In this document: positions 49,566 through 63,274 of the stretch, piece after piece | How the letters are laid out: every line of letters begins with the position of its first letter | Position numbering within the stretch: the stretch's first letter is position 1 | Origin: Sitta carolinensis | Lineage: Eukaryota; Chordata; Aves; Passeriformes; Sittidae | Direction of reading: 5' to 3' | Assembly (NCBI GenBank): GCA_032173965.1 | Contig: JAVUNC010000004.1 | Location: 27,257,001-27,321,000 of the forward strand | Length of the DNA stretch: 64,000 nt | The notes under the pieces: model-generated | Database searches by the model: none | Told to the model about the DNA's origin: nothing | What the model saw: the letters and a program-made list of their open reading frames with translations, nothing else | Made by a program: the position numbers and the translations under genes

Positions 49566-52500
49566 AATTTGCTGGTTTGTTGTTAGTTTTTTAAGGGTAG
49601 TTAGGACAGGACTAAAGTCTGAGTGAAATAAGTTATGGCCCTGATAACATGGGAGGGGCTCAAAAGGCTGTTTTTTCATTCATGCATAGTAATACTGCTT
49701 TAGTATTCCAGGCACTGATTTTGGGTGACATTTTAGTCTGTGAAACTGATATTCTGCCAAACTAAAGGTTTGGATTGATAGGTGGAAACACCCAAGCTTT
49801 GCAAATTCTGGATAAGGTAAACTGAAACCAGTGACATTGTTACATTGTAAGACAGTTCAGATGCCACACCATGATTCAGTTTTCTGTGCGCCAGGAAGGC
49901 AGTGCACTAGCCACAGTAGATCAAATCAATCATCCACCTCAAGACAAGCCATTTCTTGTCATAAATCCATAGGACCAAGAGTGCCCAAAGATGGAATTAA
50001 GGGGAATTCACAAAGTCCTGTTTATAATTAACTTTAAGTTCAAAACTGAAGTAATCAGGTACCTAAAATTCTTGTTGCGTTTATTATGAGAATTGCCTTC
50101 TCCCTTGACTCGATAGTCAAGTAGTCTTTGGGATAAATGGTGTTTTGTTGGGATCAGCTTTCTAAGGTCTCAATCTCAACAAAACAAAGTTGGATTTCTA
50201 AGAAGATGGGAAAAGAATATCAAGATCATCTGTATCAGAAAGCATGAGCATGAAGCTTTCCAGAAAGATGAATTATATTTTTTTGTATTTGGAAAGAATA
50301 CTACCATATCATTGGCATGTATTATGACAGCAAAAAGCTTTAGAAAACTGAACTAAATTAAATTATAATAAAACAATAGCATAAAATAATGAAACTGTAA
50401 TTTATTCTGTTGAAAAAATAAAATCTACGATTCCCTGAAGAACTCTCATGAAAGATGTTTAACCACTAAAATTGGGTCAGTACCTCTGATAACTTTTCCT
50501 TAAAAAAATATTTCTTCTTTCTTCCTTCTGTGGAGATCTGGTTATGTTTAGAAACTACCCTGAGTAGGATTTTACTTCCATTCAGATGTACACCTGAAAA
50601 TAGAATAGTTAGCTTAAAAGAAGGTATAAAATTAAACACCTAACATAAAAATAATGAAAATTGCTAAAAAAATAATCTAGTAAATATCTTCTGACTTGAA
50701 GCTATTTTTCATTATTTTAATACATTTTCATATCTTGAGCAAAATTGCTTTTTTTTTCTGGAAAAATTATGCATTTATTGATTATATAACTTAATTTTTC
50801 ACCAGCAGTATGTTTATTTCCATTCCAGCATTCGCAGTACAGGTCAGCCAGGCAAAGGGGAAAAGCTTCAGAGTTTGTCACATCAGAGAAGTCTTGATCT
50901 GCACGTGAAATTGATGACACATTGTTTTCAACTGTAAAAGCATGGAAAGGAGAGATTTAGGTATTAACCAAATGGAAGACCTAGATATAATTTTCTGTAT
51001 GGAATGGAGATTATAAATTAAAATATAAAAATTGGATAAATACATTTTTTAAACACAGTTTTTCCCTTTTTATATCTTTTCCACTGATGGTCTGAAAAGC
51101 AGTTTGTATATCAGCAAGAAGCTTGGCTTTTCTTATACCCATTGTATATTTTTTTAAAATACTATGTGTAAATCATGACAGTAATTTTATAACAATTTTC
51201 CCCTTCCAGGAAGTATTGCTCTGTGATCTATATTTTAGAGGTAAGCCTAGGCAGATACAATTGGCCTGACTTTTTTCTTTTTTTTTTCCTCTCAAATACG
51301 ATTTTGGGGTGTTTCAGTTGTATCCATGTATGGAGGCATATATATAAATATATATCTGCTGTCAGATTCTGTGAATCTCCTCCTACTATTTATTGCATAT
51401 GTGTTTTGCAAGCATGAAAATAAGTGAACTTAAAATAAAGCTTTATATGCCTTTTCACCTTGTGTACACAGTGAAAATTCTGGATTTTTCTTCTAGAGAT
51501 TTTTAAAACTATGGGGAAAAAATAGGAAAAAGGAATACAAAGGATTTATATTTTCTGGGTTTGTTTTATTTTTTTAGCAGCAATGAATGTTGAGACTTGT
51601 TGCCTTAATTATAATAGGTATTTTTTAGAAATCGAGCTATGTCTATATTAAAATTACCTTTAGTTCACTCATTTATAGGCAAAATATGTATTTCATGAGT
51701 AATCTTAAAAATGCCCAGCTCATGAATGTTGAATATAGTCTTTTCTACTCTGCAACTCTCCTCTCACGCTCAGCAAACAAGGCTGACTATATCAATGAAT
51801 AGGGTCGTCAACCACCAAATGTGGGGTTGCTTTTTTTTTTTTTTCCTCAGGACACTAAAGCCTGTTTATGTCTTTGGCTTTGGTAGCTATAGAGTCTGCA
51901 GCATTATGTATGTGAGGCTTGAGTGGAATGTTAATGATATTAAGTATTTCAGACTAAATTACACCACAAAATATAGCACAAGTTTCTGATAAGCAGTGGT
52001 TACACTCTCTGTTTTGTACACATCTATCAAAGCAAAATGTAAAAGATAAAGGCATGGTCTTGCTGTTTGTAATCATATATCAATGTGCACAGTAAATAAG
52101 TGACTTTGATTTCTTTGATTTGTTGCATAAAATGCAAATATATGCATGGACAGAAAGGTTAAACTGGGGGAGAGGGGAAACAAAGCAGAGGAAGGAAAAA
52201 AGAAAAGAGCTGCTTTTCGACCTGAAATCCCCACCTCCATGAATTTAAATATGGTTTCAAAGTTTAAATTGATTGTGGAGATGTGTTTATAAAATTTTAA
52301 TGTTTCGTCAAAAAATTATAATATGCTGATGCCTTTTTAGTGATACAAATTCTGCAATCCCTAATATCATGATGTTATTTCAAGCAGATCTGTTTAAGGT
52401 TTCTGTCATGGACGGCAGCTTTCAATCACACTGGTGAGTAGAGCACCTTGATGAGTAGGTGACATTTTAGGTGAATTCACACTTACCCTTAATTATCCTT

Positions 52501-52994
52501 TCCTGTACACACATGACTCTTTCTGGATTTAATGATAGCCTGCTCTTTAGCATTTTTAAAACTCAATATTGTATTTTTTTTCCACTGGTGTGAATGAGTG
52601 TTTGACCATGTTGAAAATCTTAAAATAAACAATGACAGGAGTAATGACTAAAATCCGTAGAGAAGTCACAACACCACAGCACATTCTTCTAGCCTTTTCA
52701 ATGTTAATGCTCAGAACATAAATTAGAGGAAGTAATATATATCAGTCAAGGAAGAAATCCATATACATTTTAAGGTATTTTAACACAATTTTTTTATACA
52801 ATATGTAAAACATTTCACTGTGAAAAAAAATATAAGTGTTGGTTTGTTCAACAAAGGTGCTTACAAATTACTAAGCAAAGATAATTTATTTGTAATGAAA
52901 TTTAAAAAGCAGTTAAAAAAAACTAAACAAACCCAAACCTGAATACCTTATGATCTGCAGCTATTTTAGGTAGTTGACAGAAATTTATGACATA

Positions 52995-53245
52995 TTGCCA
53001 TGGCAACAATGGGCTATCTCAATGAGGTATTGCTTGTGAAGAGAATAAATTCTTATGATGCATTATAATGCATATAATCATTGCTCAAATGTCTACATGT
53101 TGTGTAAAAATTAAAATCAGTATTTTTCCTTTTTTCCCCATTTCTTCTTATTTGTTACAATAAGGTTATTTTTTTTCTTGACACTTTAAATGATTCTACC
53201 TGTGATAAGTTTCAATCACGCTCAATTAGTCCACTAGATGGAGCA
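52995..53245. promoter_or_regulatory. Candidate regulatory cluster: X-box, POU-like palindrome, CTCF-like site
   Basis: Three motif types fall within 250 bases of otherwise unique DNA. TTGCCATGGCAA at 52995-53006 is a perfect palindrome matching the RFX X-box consensus. ATGCATTATAATGCAT at 53058-53073 is a perfect 16-bp palindrome, and the overlapping GCATATAATCA matches POU-type GCAT/TAAT spacing. CCACTAGATGGAGCA at 53231-53245 differs by one base from the usual CTCF core, which has C where this has A after the GG. All of these are sequence matches only. An enhancer or boundary role is inferred. Confidence 0.3.
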
Positions 53246-55234
53246 TCTAGCATTTGCAGGAAAAAGGGAAAAAAAGGGTATTTAGGAAGATAATTTTCAC
53301 AAATATGTGTTAAAGCCACTGAAAGTTTAGGAGTGGAAGGAAGTAAATCACAATATATTTAAACTACTGTTTACAAGGCAGTTTTTGATTCAGCCTCATT
53401 TACAAAAATAACTCAATATGAAAAAGGATTTAAATTTAAAATAAAATTCATTTTAAAAAGCCACAAACAAAAACAAATGTGGGAAGGGGGGGCAGAATTG
53501 AAATGCTTTCAAGATTCTCCAGTAAGATTTCAGTGCTTTCCTTCATTCTTTGAGATTTCCTATGTTTTGATTTATATAATCAGCCTGCAGAAATCTTTGG
53601 AGGACAGTTTATATTAATGCTGCAAAAGAGTAATTTCTGTGGAAAAGAAAAAGAAACGATAATGAAGCCTGTGTAGAGTACTGTGAGTGAGAAAAGGGGG
53701 AAATATGAAAGATACGCTTCAATGAAAGGGAAACAGCAGTGGATATTGTACTGCCATAGGAAGGCTGTGAAAATCAGGCAGGAGCTCCAAAGCATTCTTT
53801 CAGTTCAGTGAGCACTGAGAAAGTAAAGCTGAACAGCTGTGAGTTCAGAGGTAGTAGGTCAGCACTGATCTGCTCAATCCACGGCTTGGGCACACCGATG
53901 ATGTGCATCATTTAGGAGGTTGAAATCAATAGGATGTTAAGTAAGAGTTCCCTTAGTACCCCTATCTTCTCTCCCTTATCCCTGGACACAAGGCATTTTC
54001 AGTAGTTAAATAGAATGTATTTCTTAAGAGCTGGCTTTTGGCCAGGTTAATTTATGCATACACAAACTTATGCTTCACTAATTTACTAAAACCCATCATT
54101 TAAGGCTGTTCAAATGAGCAGTTGTTTAAATGAGGTTGGAAGCAATTTCACCATATGATGCTGATGTCAGTTAAAAGCTGAGTATTAGCAAAATGGGAAG
54201 GTATCATCAATGGAGTGTGTCTCCTACAGTGATCTGTGTTCCCCAGTGTCTAATGGATTAGAGAGACAGATATGCCTAGTGCATCGTCCTGTAAAGTTAA
54301 ATTCAGATCTGTTACCTAATACAGACATGTATGAATACAAGGGCAAGCATTTTAAGTAGAATGAGAATTGTTTTGGTTCTGGAAAACATCCAGGGTGAGT
54401 CTGAATAGAGACTTTCAGAAAAAACAGGATGCAAAACTGCCAAGTGTGAAAATGGCTACAAATGATAGTTTATGTGGGAAGAAAAAAAAACAAAACCAAA
54501 AAACCCACACTCAGAAATCTAGACACATCAATCAGACAATGTAGGTAAAGAATGCAGTTCCCAGGGTGTGATCCCATGAAAAGAGAATGTCATGTTTTAT
54601 AAAAGCTCTGGGTAAAAGCTACATCAGTTCTGGATACTAATTATCAGCTTTATGTGCTGATGAAAATGTAAATTTCTTTTAGATGAAACAAAGTGCTGAG
54701 AAATAATTGTAAACTGCTCTGAATTATGCAGATAAATGGTTATTCAAGGAAAAAATTTCTTCATCAGCAAATGGGCCGGATTCACTCTGAATCATATAAT
54801 TTTTTTTTTTTTCCTGTTTCGGTTATATCTGTGGCAGACTTTGATTTTCATGCCACATGTTTTAATTATGAGGAGACAAATACAAAGGCACAGGATTTTT
54901 TCCTTACAAAATATAAAGACAAAACTCCATGAAGAATCTGCATTTAATAGTCCTTATGGGCAAATAGCAGACTAAAAGAGAACTGAAAAAATATAGATAC
55001 ATGTTGAACAAAAGCTTTTTATGGCATGATTGAAAATTTATGATAAAAGTTTGAAATTTGTATTATACTATTAAATTGATAATCTAATAAAATTATGTAG
55101 GTTATCACTGATGTATCTGACATGTGGGTAGTGATTTTAATTTTTAAATATTTACCTGATGTCTTTTTACTATCTTAAAAGAAGTTAAGATGCAAAAAAA
55201 AAAAGAAAATTAGAGGATTTGCCAGAGCATGTAG
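53246..55234. other. Non-genic AT-rich interval
   Basis: No supportable gene. Frames are at most 79 codons and unrecognised. A GAGGTAGTAGGT near 53849 resembles the start of let-7 but lacks a hairpin partner. Confidence 0.5.
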
Positions 55235-55535
55235 TTACAGGACAAGGGGGAATGGATTCAAACTGAAAGATGGTAGGATTAGATGAGATAATAAAAATAA
55301 ATTATTTGCTGTGAGAGTGATGAGGCAGTGGGACAGGTTGCCCAGAGAAGTTGTGGGTGCCTGATCTCTGGAAGTGTTCAAGACCAGGCTGGATAGCACT
55401 TTCAGCAACCTCGTCTTCTGAAAGGTGGCCCTGTCCATAGCAGGGAGGGTGTGATTATCCTTAGGTCCTAGATTATCCTTAGGTCCCTCCCAATCCAAAC
55501 AATTCTTTGATTCCATGATTCTGTTTCTTATCAAC
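55235..55535 (+). mobile_element. CR1 LINE 3' end
   Basis: A 5'-truncated CR1 tail in sense orientation. It runs from the last coding block (about 55310-55400, 'gggacaggttgcccagagaa' and 'agaccaggctggatagcac') through the 3' UTR ('ggccctgtccatagcaggga') to the terminal ATTCTTTGATTCCATGATTC repeats at about 55500-55522. An internal 18-bp segment is duplicated in tandem at 55453-55486. The 108-codon minus-strand frame is antisense to the element. Confidence 0.9.
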
Positions 55536-57699
55536 AGTCCTGCTGAAAAAGCATTTTTCAATTCTTGTTTTACAGTATGAAACTCCTATCTATGCAATTG
55601 TCTGAGATGCAGTTTTCTTGAAATCCTTCTGTTCTCAAGCTTCCTTTGTAGTGTTAAGGAAAAAAAAACCAAAAAACTCAAACAAAATTTAAAATAGAAA
55701 CTTCTAATTCTGATTGCCTTTGGTTTAGATATACATTTTTCCCCAGAAATTAATTTTGTTCACGTTGCATTCAGTTTTAATAAATTTAGTTGGGATATTT
55801 TCATTACCTTCAGCTGCAGCTGGAATGACACCCCTTGAATTTGACACGCTACTGTACTAATTCAATGAGAGGTTAGTTTAAAAGAATGGTTAATTGAGAA
55901 TAAAATTCGTTACTTTATAGAAAGACAAATCTGAGTTAACTGAGAAGAATATAAGAATGTAACAATTTCTGGACTTTTTAAACATGGGTTATTAACTTCC
56001 TTGACCATAATTGCTTCTTTGGAGCTATTATGTTCTCATGTAAATACATATTTAGAGGCATTTCAGAAATGAGATTATGGGCCTAGTAGACCATGGCTAT
56101 GCTCAAGGATTTACAGCACATGCTGTAATAAAGCTGACAAAAGTCATGTATAAAGTATTATAAGCCACTCTGAATGTCTTAGCTGCTTAACTTCTTCAAT
56201 ACAACAATAGGCTGAGAAAGCACTGTGACTTTGAGAAAAATTAAGTTTATATTAATCATCAAAACAGTTTTGTAAGCTTTAAACTGTCATTGCCTCATAT
56301 TCAAAGGAACAACTATGAATAGCTAATTTCATAGCTAATTCTGAAAGCTACTTCACATCAGAAAACCTATATTGAATGGAAGTAATAAAGTAGAAACAAT
56401 CTCAACAGCCTTCTCATCTCTTAGTTACTCTACAAGACTGTGTTTGGAAATGCAGAGTAAAACCAGACAAGCAGGCAGTTTGCCTGCAGAGAAAAGGGCT
56501 GAGTTCACAGTTAAGATGCTGTATTGGGATTATTAATCAACATTAAATCTTAATATTTTCTGTATCTCAGAACCATATTTTCATCTTGATGTCATAGCAT
56601 AACATAACACCGGTGATTTCACACTTGATTTTAAGTTATTTTTCAATGGAAATTATAGTTACGACATTGCAAAATAGTATACTATCTTGATCCAGACACA
56701 GCTTACCAAATTAGAGCATGGGATTTAACTCAGTTGCTTAATGGTCTTTTTTAGTCATGTACAGTTGTTTGATTTAAATGTGTTTCATATGAACTTTAAG
56801 ATTTCCTTTTTTTTTTTTTTTTTTTTTTTTTTTGATGACTAGGATAAGTAGCTTAATCACAATGTGAAATTATTTTTGAAAGGAAAAAAGATAATTTAGG
56901 AGGCCATCCATTCACTGACCACATGAAGCAGTATTATGGGACTTGCAGAAAATTCACAAACTGACCTAATGAATTCTAATAAAGATAGTAAAGAAAGTTT
57001 AGTTAAAAAAAAAGGTTGATAAATAAAAGTTTTATTTGACTGACTTTGGCTGGCAATCCACATGTAAGGGATGTATGTAAAAGATGATATACAGATTGTC
57101 TTACCCATTGTTTTAAAAAATTCCTTGTCTAATTCTAATCATAATTATAAATATATTTCAATTCACCATATTTACAAAAGAATTTATGACTATAATGTGG
57201 TGGATAAACATGTTTTTGAGAACTACCTGAGGGAGCAAGTAGTTCAGGCTTTCTGAAAGTTTGCTCCATGCTATGTGTTGCATATTTCAACAATCTCTTA
57301 TACTGCAAATTGCTTAGGATTGCATAATATGCTAAAAAGTACAAGGCAGACTGGCACATGTAGGGGGTGACCACTAAAATTTTTTGGGCAGTTTGGCTGC
57401 CCTTTTTTAACTATCACTGATTCCTATGAACATGGCATTAGGAAAATTAAGTATTTTCTTCAAACTAGAAAAAAAAAAATTATTATATAGGCTAGCCAGA
57501 AATTTTTGTGGTTTTTACCGAATTCTTGTAAAATCTGGAAAGAATTTAATTTAGATTTTTCTACTAACAGGAAAAACCCAACTCTCTGATTTTCAAATTG
57601 TTTCATTTGAGTCAGTGAACAAATTAAAGAAGGTACCTTCTCTAAACTCCAATTACAGGCTGTCCAATACATAAGTGAAAATAATTAATGCTTCTGATG
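55536..57699. other. Non-genic AT-rich interval
   Basis: No supportable gene. A run of 27 T lies at 56807-56833. Frames are at most 79 codons and unrecognised. Confidence 0.5.
56807..56833. repeat. Poly(T) homopolymer, 27 bases
   Basis: An uninterrupted run of 27 T in unique sequence. Confidence 0.9.
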
Positions 57700-57945
57700 C
57701 ATATGTGGGTCGACTGCAAGATGGAGGCTAGGAGAGTAAAGTCCCTCCTGTGTAAGAGAACATCAGGTTCATCACTGCTTGAGGAAGCTGAACACACATA
57801 AGTCTGTGGGACTCCATGAGATGCAGCCCAAAGTCCTGAAGGGATTGACTGAAGTAGTTGTCAAGCCAGTCTCCATGATATTTGAAAAGTCATGGTAGTC
57901 AGGTAAATCCCAGGTAATATTCCTGAATGAGTAATCAGCCCTGGA
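57700..57945 (+). mobile_element. CR1 LINE, internal ORF2 fragment
   Basis: This fragment lies just upstream of the RT motifs in CR1 ORF2. The stretch from about 57785 encodes LRKLNTHKSVG followed by MQPKVLK, close to the conserved CR1 block that ends in an 'HPRVLREL'-type motif. Next comes SMIFEKSW at about 57868-57891. It stops shortly afterwards without reaching the RT core. The following 80 bases may continue it weakly. It is truncated at both ends. Confidence 0.8.
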
Positions 57946-60900
57946 GCTGCTTTAGTACAGCTATATCAATAGGATAAAGAGATTTGGGCTGGAGAAGTTA
58001 TGTGATCCTTCTCCATGGAAGATTTTTTTATTTCAGCAAAGTAACTACCTATGTTATATTTTAGGAGGACTCTTTTTCTGTGTTATCTGAGAATTATTCC
58101 TTTATGCAGTCCCTTTAAAGCCCAGATAAATTAACTTTCCAGGACTGAATTGTGTCCTACTCTTTTTATCTTTATGTATTCTTAGACTTAAACCATTTTT
58201 CTCTTGCTTCCAGATTATCCTTTAATATTTGACTTTGAATATTTTAACAATTTAAATTCTTCTCTTTACAAGATTGTGAAAAACACCATCAAAAATTACT
58301 TTCAGGGCCATTATACCTTCAGCTATCTTGCAGGATAAAGAAGTAGACTAGAAGATCTTTTGAAAATTCATTTCTGTTTCATAATTAGGTGATTTTCTTC
58401 AAAAATTGGGTCATTTTCCAGCAGTATTTGAATTATTTAAAAAAAAACAAACAAAAATTTGTAATAATTCAAAATGTGTTTCCATTTCACAAAATGTGTA
58501 AATTTTCCAAGGAGTTTTTATTCCTAGTCTTGAAATACAACATCTTGAAATTTCTCCCCAAATGACACTTTTATGTCATTATGTATTTAATAACTAAAGT
58601 TATTTTAGAAATACACTTAATTTCAAAATTAGTTTGAAGCAATATTTTAATATGATTTTTTTCTTTTAAACTTTGAATTGAAGCACATATTTCCTTGCAT
58701 TCTCCAATTAAAAAAAATCACAATGTTTCTCAAAATTATGTTTCCTATGGTAAAACGTGAATTCCAACAGAAAAATACTACAACAATTTTGCCTCTCCCA
58801 TTCCCCAGGAAATCTGGTTTCTGAAAAAAAAATTAATGGATGCAGTTATTAAGGACCGTTCAGTTTTTACTAATTCTTCATTGAATATTCCATCCTTTTG
58901 TCCCAGAAATGTGGGATCACAGCATAGCATATAGTAAGAGCCTAGAATCCATATACATGCATATATATGTATATATTGATTAACTGGAAAAATGGCTCAT
59001 TCGAGCTAAAAAGGCACTTGATAATAATGCATTTTGTATCTGAAAAAAATTTTCAATTACTTAGAGGAATACTAAGCTTATGCTGAAAACTGTAAAACAC
59101 CTTTTAAACAGTGCTAGAGTAGAAAGCTAAAAAGAAAACAAAAAAGAACAAATCCAAACAAAATCAACACACAATCAAAAAATAAAGCCACTCAAACTGA
59201 AGCCTAAGGTCATGATGAGAAAACCAGAAAGAAAAAAAGAAGCGCTAATTTTGTGAGTGCTCAGCTAATGAATCCTGGTTTCCATGGATTTGTTCCTTAT
59301 ATCAATGCCTAAGAGGAGCCAATCTAAAGCTTTCCCTTTATCTGAAGTGTTCATGATTTCTTTTCTGTGTGGATTATTGACACTGAATAAAGGTTGTGTT
59401 TATACTGCAGCTTTTCTCTCAAGAACAGCTCAGCTGGGAGTATATCCTCTATTTTGCTGTCATCTTTCACAAAAAGTACAGAAACTTAATAACCTTTTAA
59501 AGACCAGAAGTTTGCCAAATTTAAAGGAGAATGTGATTGAAATTGTCTAGTTGTGCAGCAGTTGTTTAAGGTGCAAACAGTCAGACAACTAACTAGGCAA
59601 ACACACACCAGACTGTGATTATGTAGCACCCATACAAAAACACGTTATAAAGATCCAAGTGGAAAAGCTGGTGAGACAAGAAAAGAGTGAGCTGTGACAA
59701 ACTACAGCCAAGAATACATTCGATAGCTTCTTCAGTACTGGAAACAGTCAAGTCCAGGGGACCAATTCTAACCAGTTTTAAGGGTCAAATCTATGAGCTC
59801 AAGCACACACGGTGTAAGTCTTATCTTCAAATAAAACTACTGTCAAGGACCAGAGGAAATAATACTCTCTATCTCTTCAATATAAAACAGAATTTATCTA
59901 CTTCTGTCAAGACAGTATTTCTTATATCCAAAAAGTGAAAGTCAGCAGAATGAGAGAATTTCCGTTAAGTAGTTTTTACTAAGTAATCATTGACCAGCAT
60001 GACATCTCATGCTGCAAGAACTTCTATCAGTAGAATAAGTGACCAAGATTATTATGAAAATGGAATTAATCCCTTTATTTTTGCCCAGGTTTATTTTGGC
60101 TTTTTTCAAATAAAGCTTTCATTTTATTTAGGTCTATGAGGGTTTTTTTACTCTTCTTGATGGACTGGAACCAGAATAATTTTCGCAATTAGTTGAAAAG
60201 CCAAGCAAACACTCAAGTGCTGCATTGAAAATGTTCAGTTAGCAATATTGTCACACTACTACTTCATTCATAGCAACTACAAAAGCAAGATGTATCGAGA
60301 TGCTAAGTTAGGTGAATGATCCCCTGAATACTAGTTGGCTATGAAGCAACCCAACTGAGGTGTTTCAGAATATTCCTGTAGCTGGAAATTTGCTGTGTTG
60401 TTCAATCAAAGAGTGAAAACTTCATAAAAAATTCAGTCATTATTTTCTTGGGAGTATAAAGATATTTTACAAGTATCAGATTTTTTATTTTAAAAAGTTC
60501 ACCCACAGTCAGTTCAATTTAAGTTTGCAGTCTCACTTCAGTTTGCACCATAACACAATATTTCATTTTGTAGCATTGGGGATGAACCAGTCTGCGTCTT
60601 ATATTTATCTGTTAAGCATCTGTGAATCTATGAAAAATAATGTAAATTGTTTGCCCTGCTTCTGTTGTGTAATAAGGCAGGCACTTCCAGAAAGCAAATT
60701 ATCCCTAAGGCTCTTATCCAAGAGGGGCTGCCCTCTGGGAATGAACACGTCTCTGCATTGATATTGAATAAACCTGGATGGCTAGCTTAGTCCACATGAT
60801 TGTAAGGCAGCTAAAACTGCATGGTGGAATCTCATTTCTAGAGTCTACACTTGGCATGTACATAAAGGAAAAGACAGATTTGAGAAGAGAATGTCTAGAG

Positions 60901-62327
60901 CCTACAAACTCCACATATAATTAGATTAGTGAGAATTCTCCAGAGACGCCATCAAAGGAAGAAATTATTTGTATAATCCAAATCTCACAGAGAGCAAATG
61001 TAAAATTCTCAGTGCCTTCATTAGAATTTACCTTATACCACAGCTTATAATGTTTAGGGTTTTCTTTTTGCTTGTTTATATGAAAAAATTCACATCAAAA
61101 TGTAAAGTAAATGAAAAAGGCATTACAGATAGGATTTTTCTTACCTAAGACATCGAACGATTAGTTATCTTAGGTGAAAATAATAACCCTGGGTACTTTC
61201 TGCAGCTTAGTGTAAGTAAATAGACACCTGCAAAGGACAATCCATCTCACTAACTTTAGACAGTCATCTTGAGCCAAGAATATATCCTGGATGCATCTAT
61301 CTTTTTCCACTGAATAAAATGGAGCAGGTAGCAATTAGTTCAGAATTCAACAATTTGCAGGTAGGAGTCCAACTCAAGCAAATTGAACCCCAGAACTGAC
61401 AGGATAATTTTCTAACATTTTCCCTTAGCAGTCTCATTACTGGTCATTAAGTAAAATACTTATACCTAGAGCAAACTTTGTCAACAAAAGGATCCTATTT
61501 CATAAGCTTCAGAGGGAAAGCAAAGAATAGTTTATAATAGTGGAATACAAGATTTCTTTCCATCAACTTCCAAGGACTGACATTTTTCAGAGATAGGGCA
61601 GTTTCCCATAAAGCAGAGTCCTTTTTTTGATATACACATAGCACAGATGCCATCATCTGTGTTCTATTAAACAGACTGGTAGTCTTTATTTAATGAAGAT
61701 CTTTAATAAGTCACAATAAACTAACACACAAACTTGCAAAAATATAAAGTACTTAGGTGAATCCAACATTTAGGATTGCATAATTGTATTTTGTTAACAC
61801 AAATAACATTCATCATAATTTACAAAGTTCAGGATTATAAGGCTGCACATCAGTCCATCCTTATGCTCCAAAGAAGATTAATAATATATATCAGCTATTC
61901 CAGATGCTTACTCAGTTGTAAAAGCCATCAGTGAGAAGATAAAATCTTTTCCTATGTAGCATATAACTTTTTTAATTTTTTGGAAAAGGGTTTTTACTCA
62001 CTATATTTGAATATGTATGTTTTAACTGTTTAAAATAAGGCCATTTTTTCTTGTTCTATACCTTAACAAGTGTTTGTCATCAATTGATGGCTACTGCTGT
62101 TCAGCAATTCATTGAGCAAATACACTTAACTCACCAGCTGGATCAGCAGGTTCTCAGATGAAATTGAAATCCCTGAAAGAGGGATGAATAACTATTCCAC
62201 TTCAAAATATGAGTACAGTGGCACTCAATGCCTCCTGATGTGTAATTTCTTTGTCGCTAACCTTATGACTACTATAACTAAGCAGAACTATGTCTAAATT
62301 TAATTTGAACATATCTAGTATGTCTTC
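57946..62327. other. Non-genic AT-rich interval
   Basis: No supportable gene. A (TA)-rich stretch occurs near 58951-58977. Frames of 83-88 codons at 59284-59550 and 59687-59938 are unrecognised and lie in AT-rich unique DNA. Confidence 0.45.
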
Positions 62328-63164
62328 ACAGAGAGTCGAGGTTTTTATATTTTTTTTCATTCCTGGTGTTGCTTCTTGATGATGAGGCTATTGATCTGGT
62401 TTTTTCCTGGTTTATACTCGATTCCTCATTAAGTGTTTTTAAGGTTTTAGTTGCTATGAAGAGCTAATTTCTTCAGTTAGTGTCTTAACCACATTCATTT
62501 CAGACATTTTCAACATTGTTTCTCCTTCATGTTGATATTAAAATGCCACCTTATTTGGACATATCATTCTTAGTGCACTTCAATGCTGTATGAGTAACAA
62601 TGATTCTAGCTGATTAAGCCACATGTTTTTGGCACCTCCAATGTGCTGCAAATGTTTAGTAATTTTCATTAGAATTGGCATAAAGAAAAAAGAAAAAGTA
62701 GTTGTTTCTTATAAAACTCTTTTGAACTAGAGATCACTGGGTTACTCAAGTCTTCAACTTCTCTTATTAATTTGATAAACAAACTGATAGATTTTGATGC
62801 TTTCTTCTCTGTGTATTCTAATTTGTCTTGAATTATCGCTATTTTTCTCTTATTTTTCCTAGTCAGCACAGGGGACTCTTTTCTCCTATGTAGTTGCCTT
62901 TTTCTTGCTTGCATGTTAGTTAGAAGAAGAAATCATATCTCATAGCCAATAAGGCTACATAGAGAGGTAAGCATCTCTTTGGGAGCCTCATCAACATTCC
63001 TTTTTTACCGTCTAGAAAAATGCTTCAAATTTTTAGTGATGGTTTGCAACTGGACTTCATTTGTTCTTATGTTCCTTTATCAAAACTGCATCAGCAGCAG
63101 ATTTTTCCACAATAAATCTAGCTTTCTGATCTGTTCTGTGTTTCTTAAGAAATAGCAGTAACAT
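62328..63164 (-). pseudogene. Possible decayed coding sequence, identity unknown
   Basis: Several minus-strand segments read like charged, partly helical protein. They succeed one another with only frame changes and a few stops. A 35-codon frame from 63164 ends QKARFIVEKSAADAV and then a Lys-rich tail. A frame from 63061 to 62669 spans about 130 codons with just two stops (63005-63007 and 62933-62935). It includes an 81-codon open stretch (62914-62669) containing KASKSISLFIKLIREVEDLS. A further Ser/Lys/Glu-rich segment lies at 62453-62328. No intron-like breaks are evident, so a processed pseudogene is possible. I do not recognise the parent. AT-rich DNA readily gives Lys-rich frames, so chance remains a real alternative. 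Confidence 0.25.
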
Positions 63165-63274
63165 TTAGTATCTTCTATTCCATACAAGCCTTCTATGTCA
63201 TGCTTTAATTTAAAGGATATATATACTATTTAATTTAAATTATATGACTTTAAAACAATGCAAAAACTTTGAAC

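Larger units (their letters stand above)
44931..52994. other. Non-genic AT-rich interval
   Basis: Eight kilobases without a supportable gene. It contains a 23-base A run (45872-45894) and a duplicated ATATGATCCTTAAT separated by an AAT microsatellite (46266-46315). A T/G-rich tract lies at 49507-49565 and a T run near 51832-51844. Frames are at most 87 codons and unrecognised. Confidence 0.5.

Noticed and set aside
53842..53865. let-7-like microRNA, because GAGGTAGTAGGT matches the let-7 5' end
   Set aside because: The match stops after 12 bases. No complementary arm lies within hairpin distance on either side.
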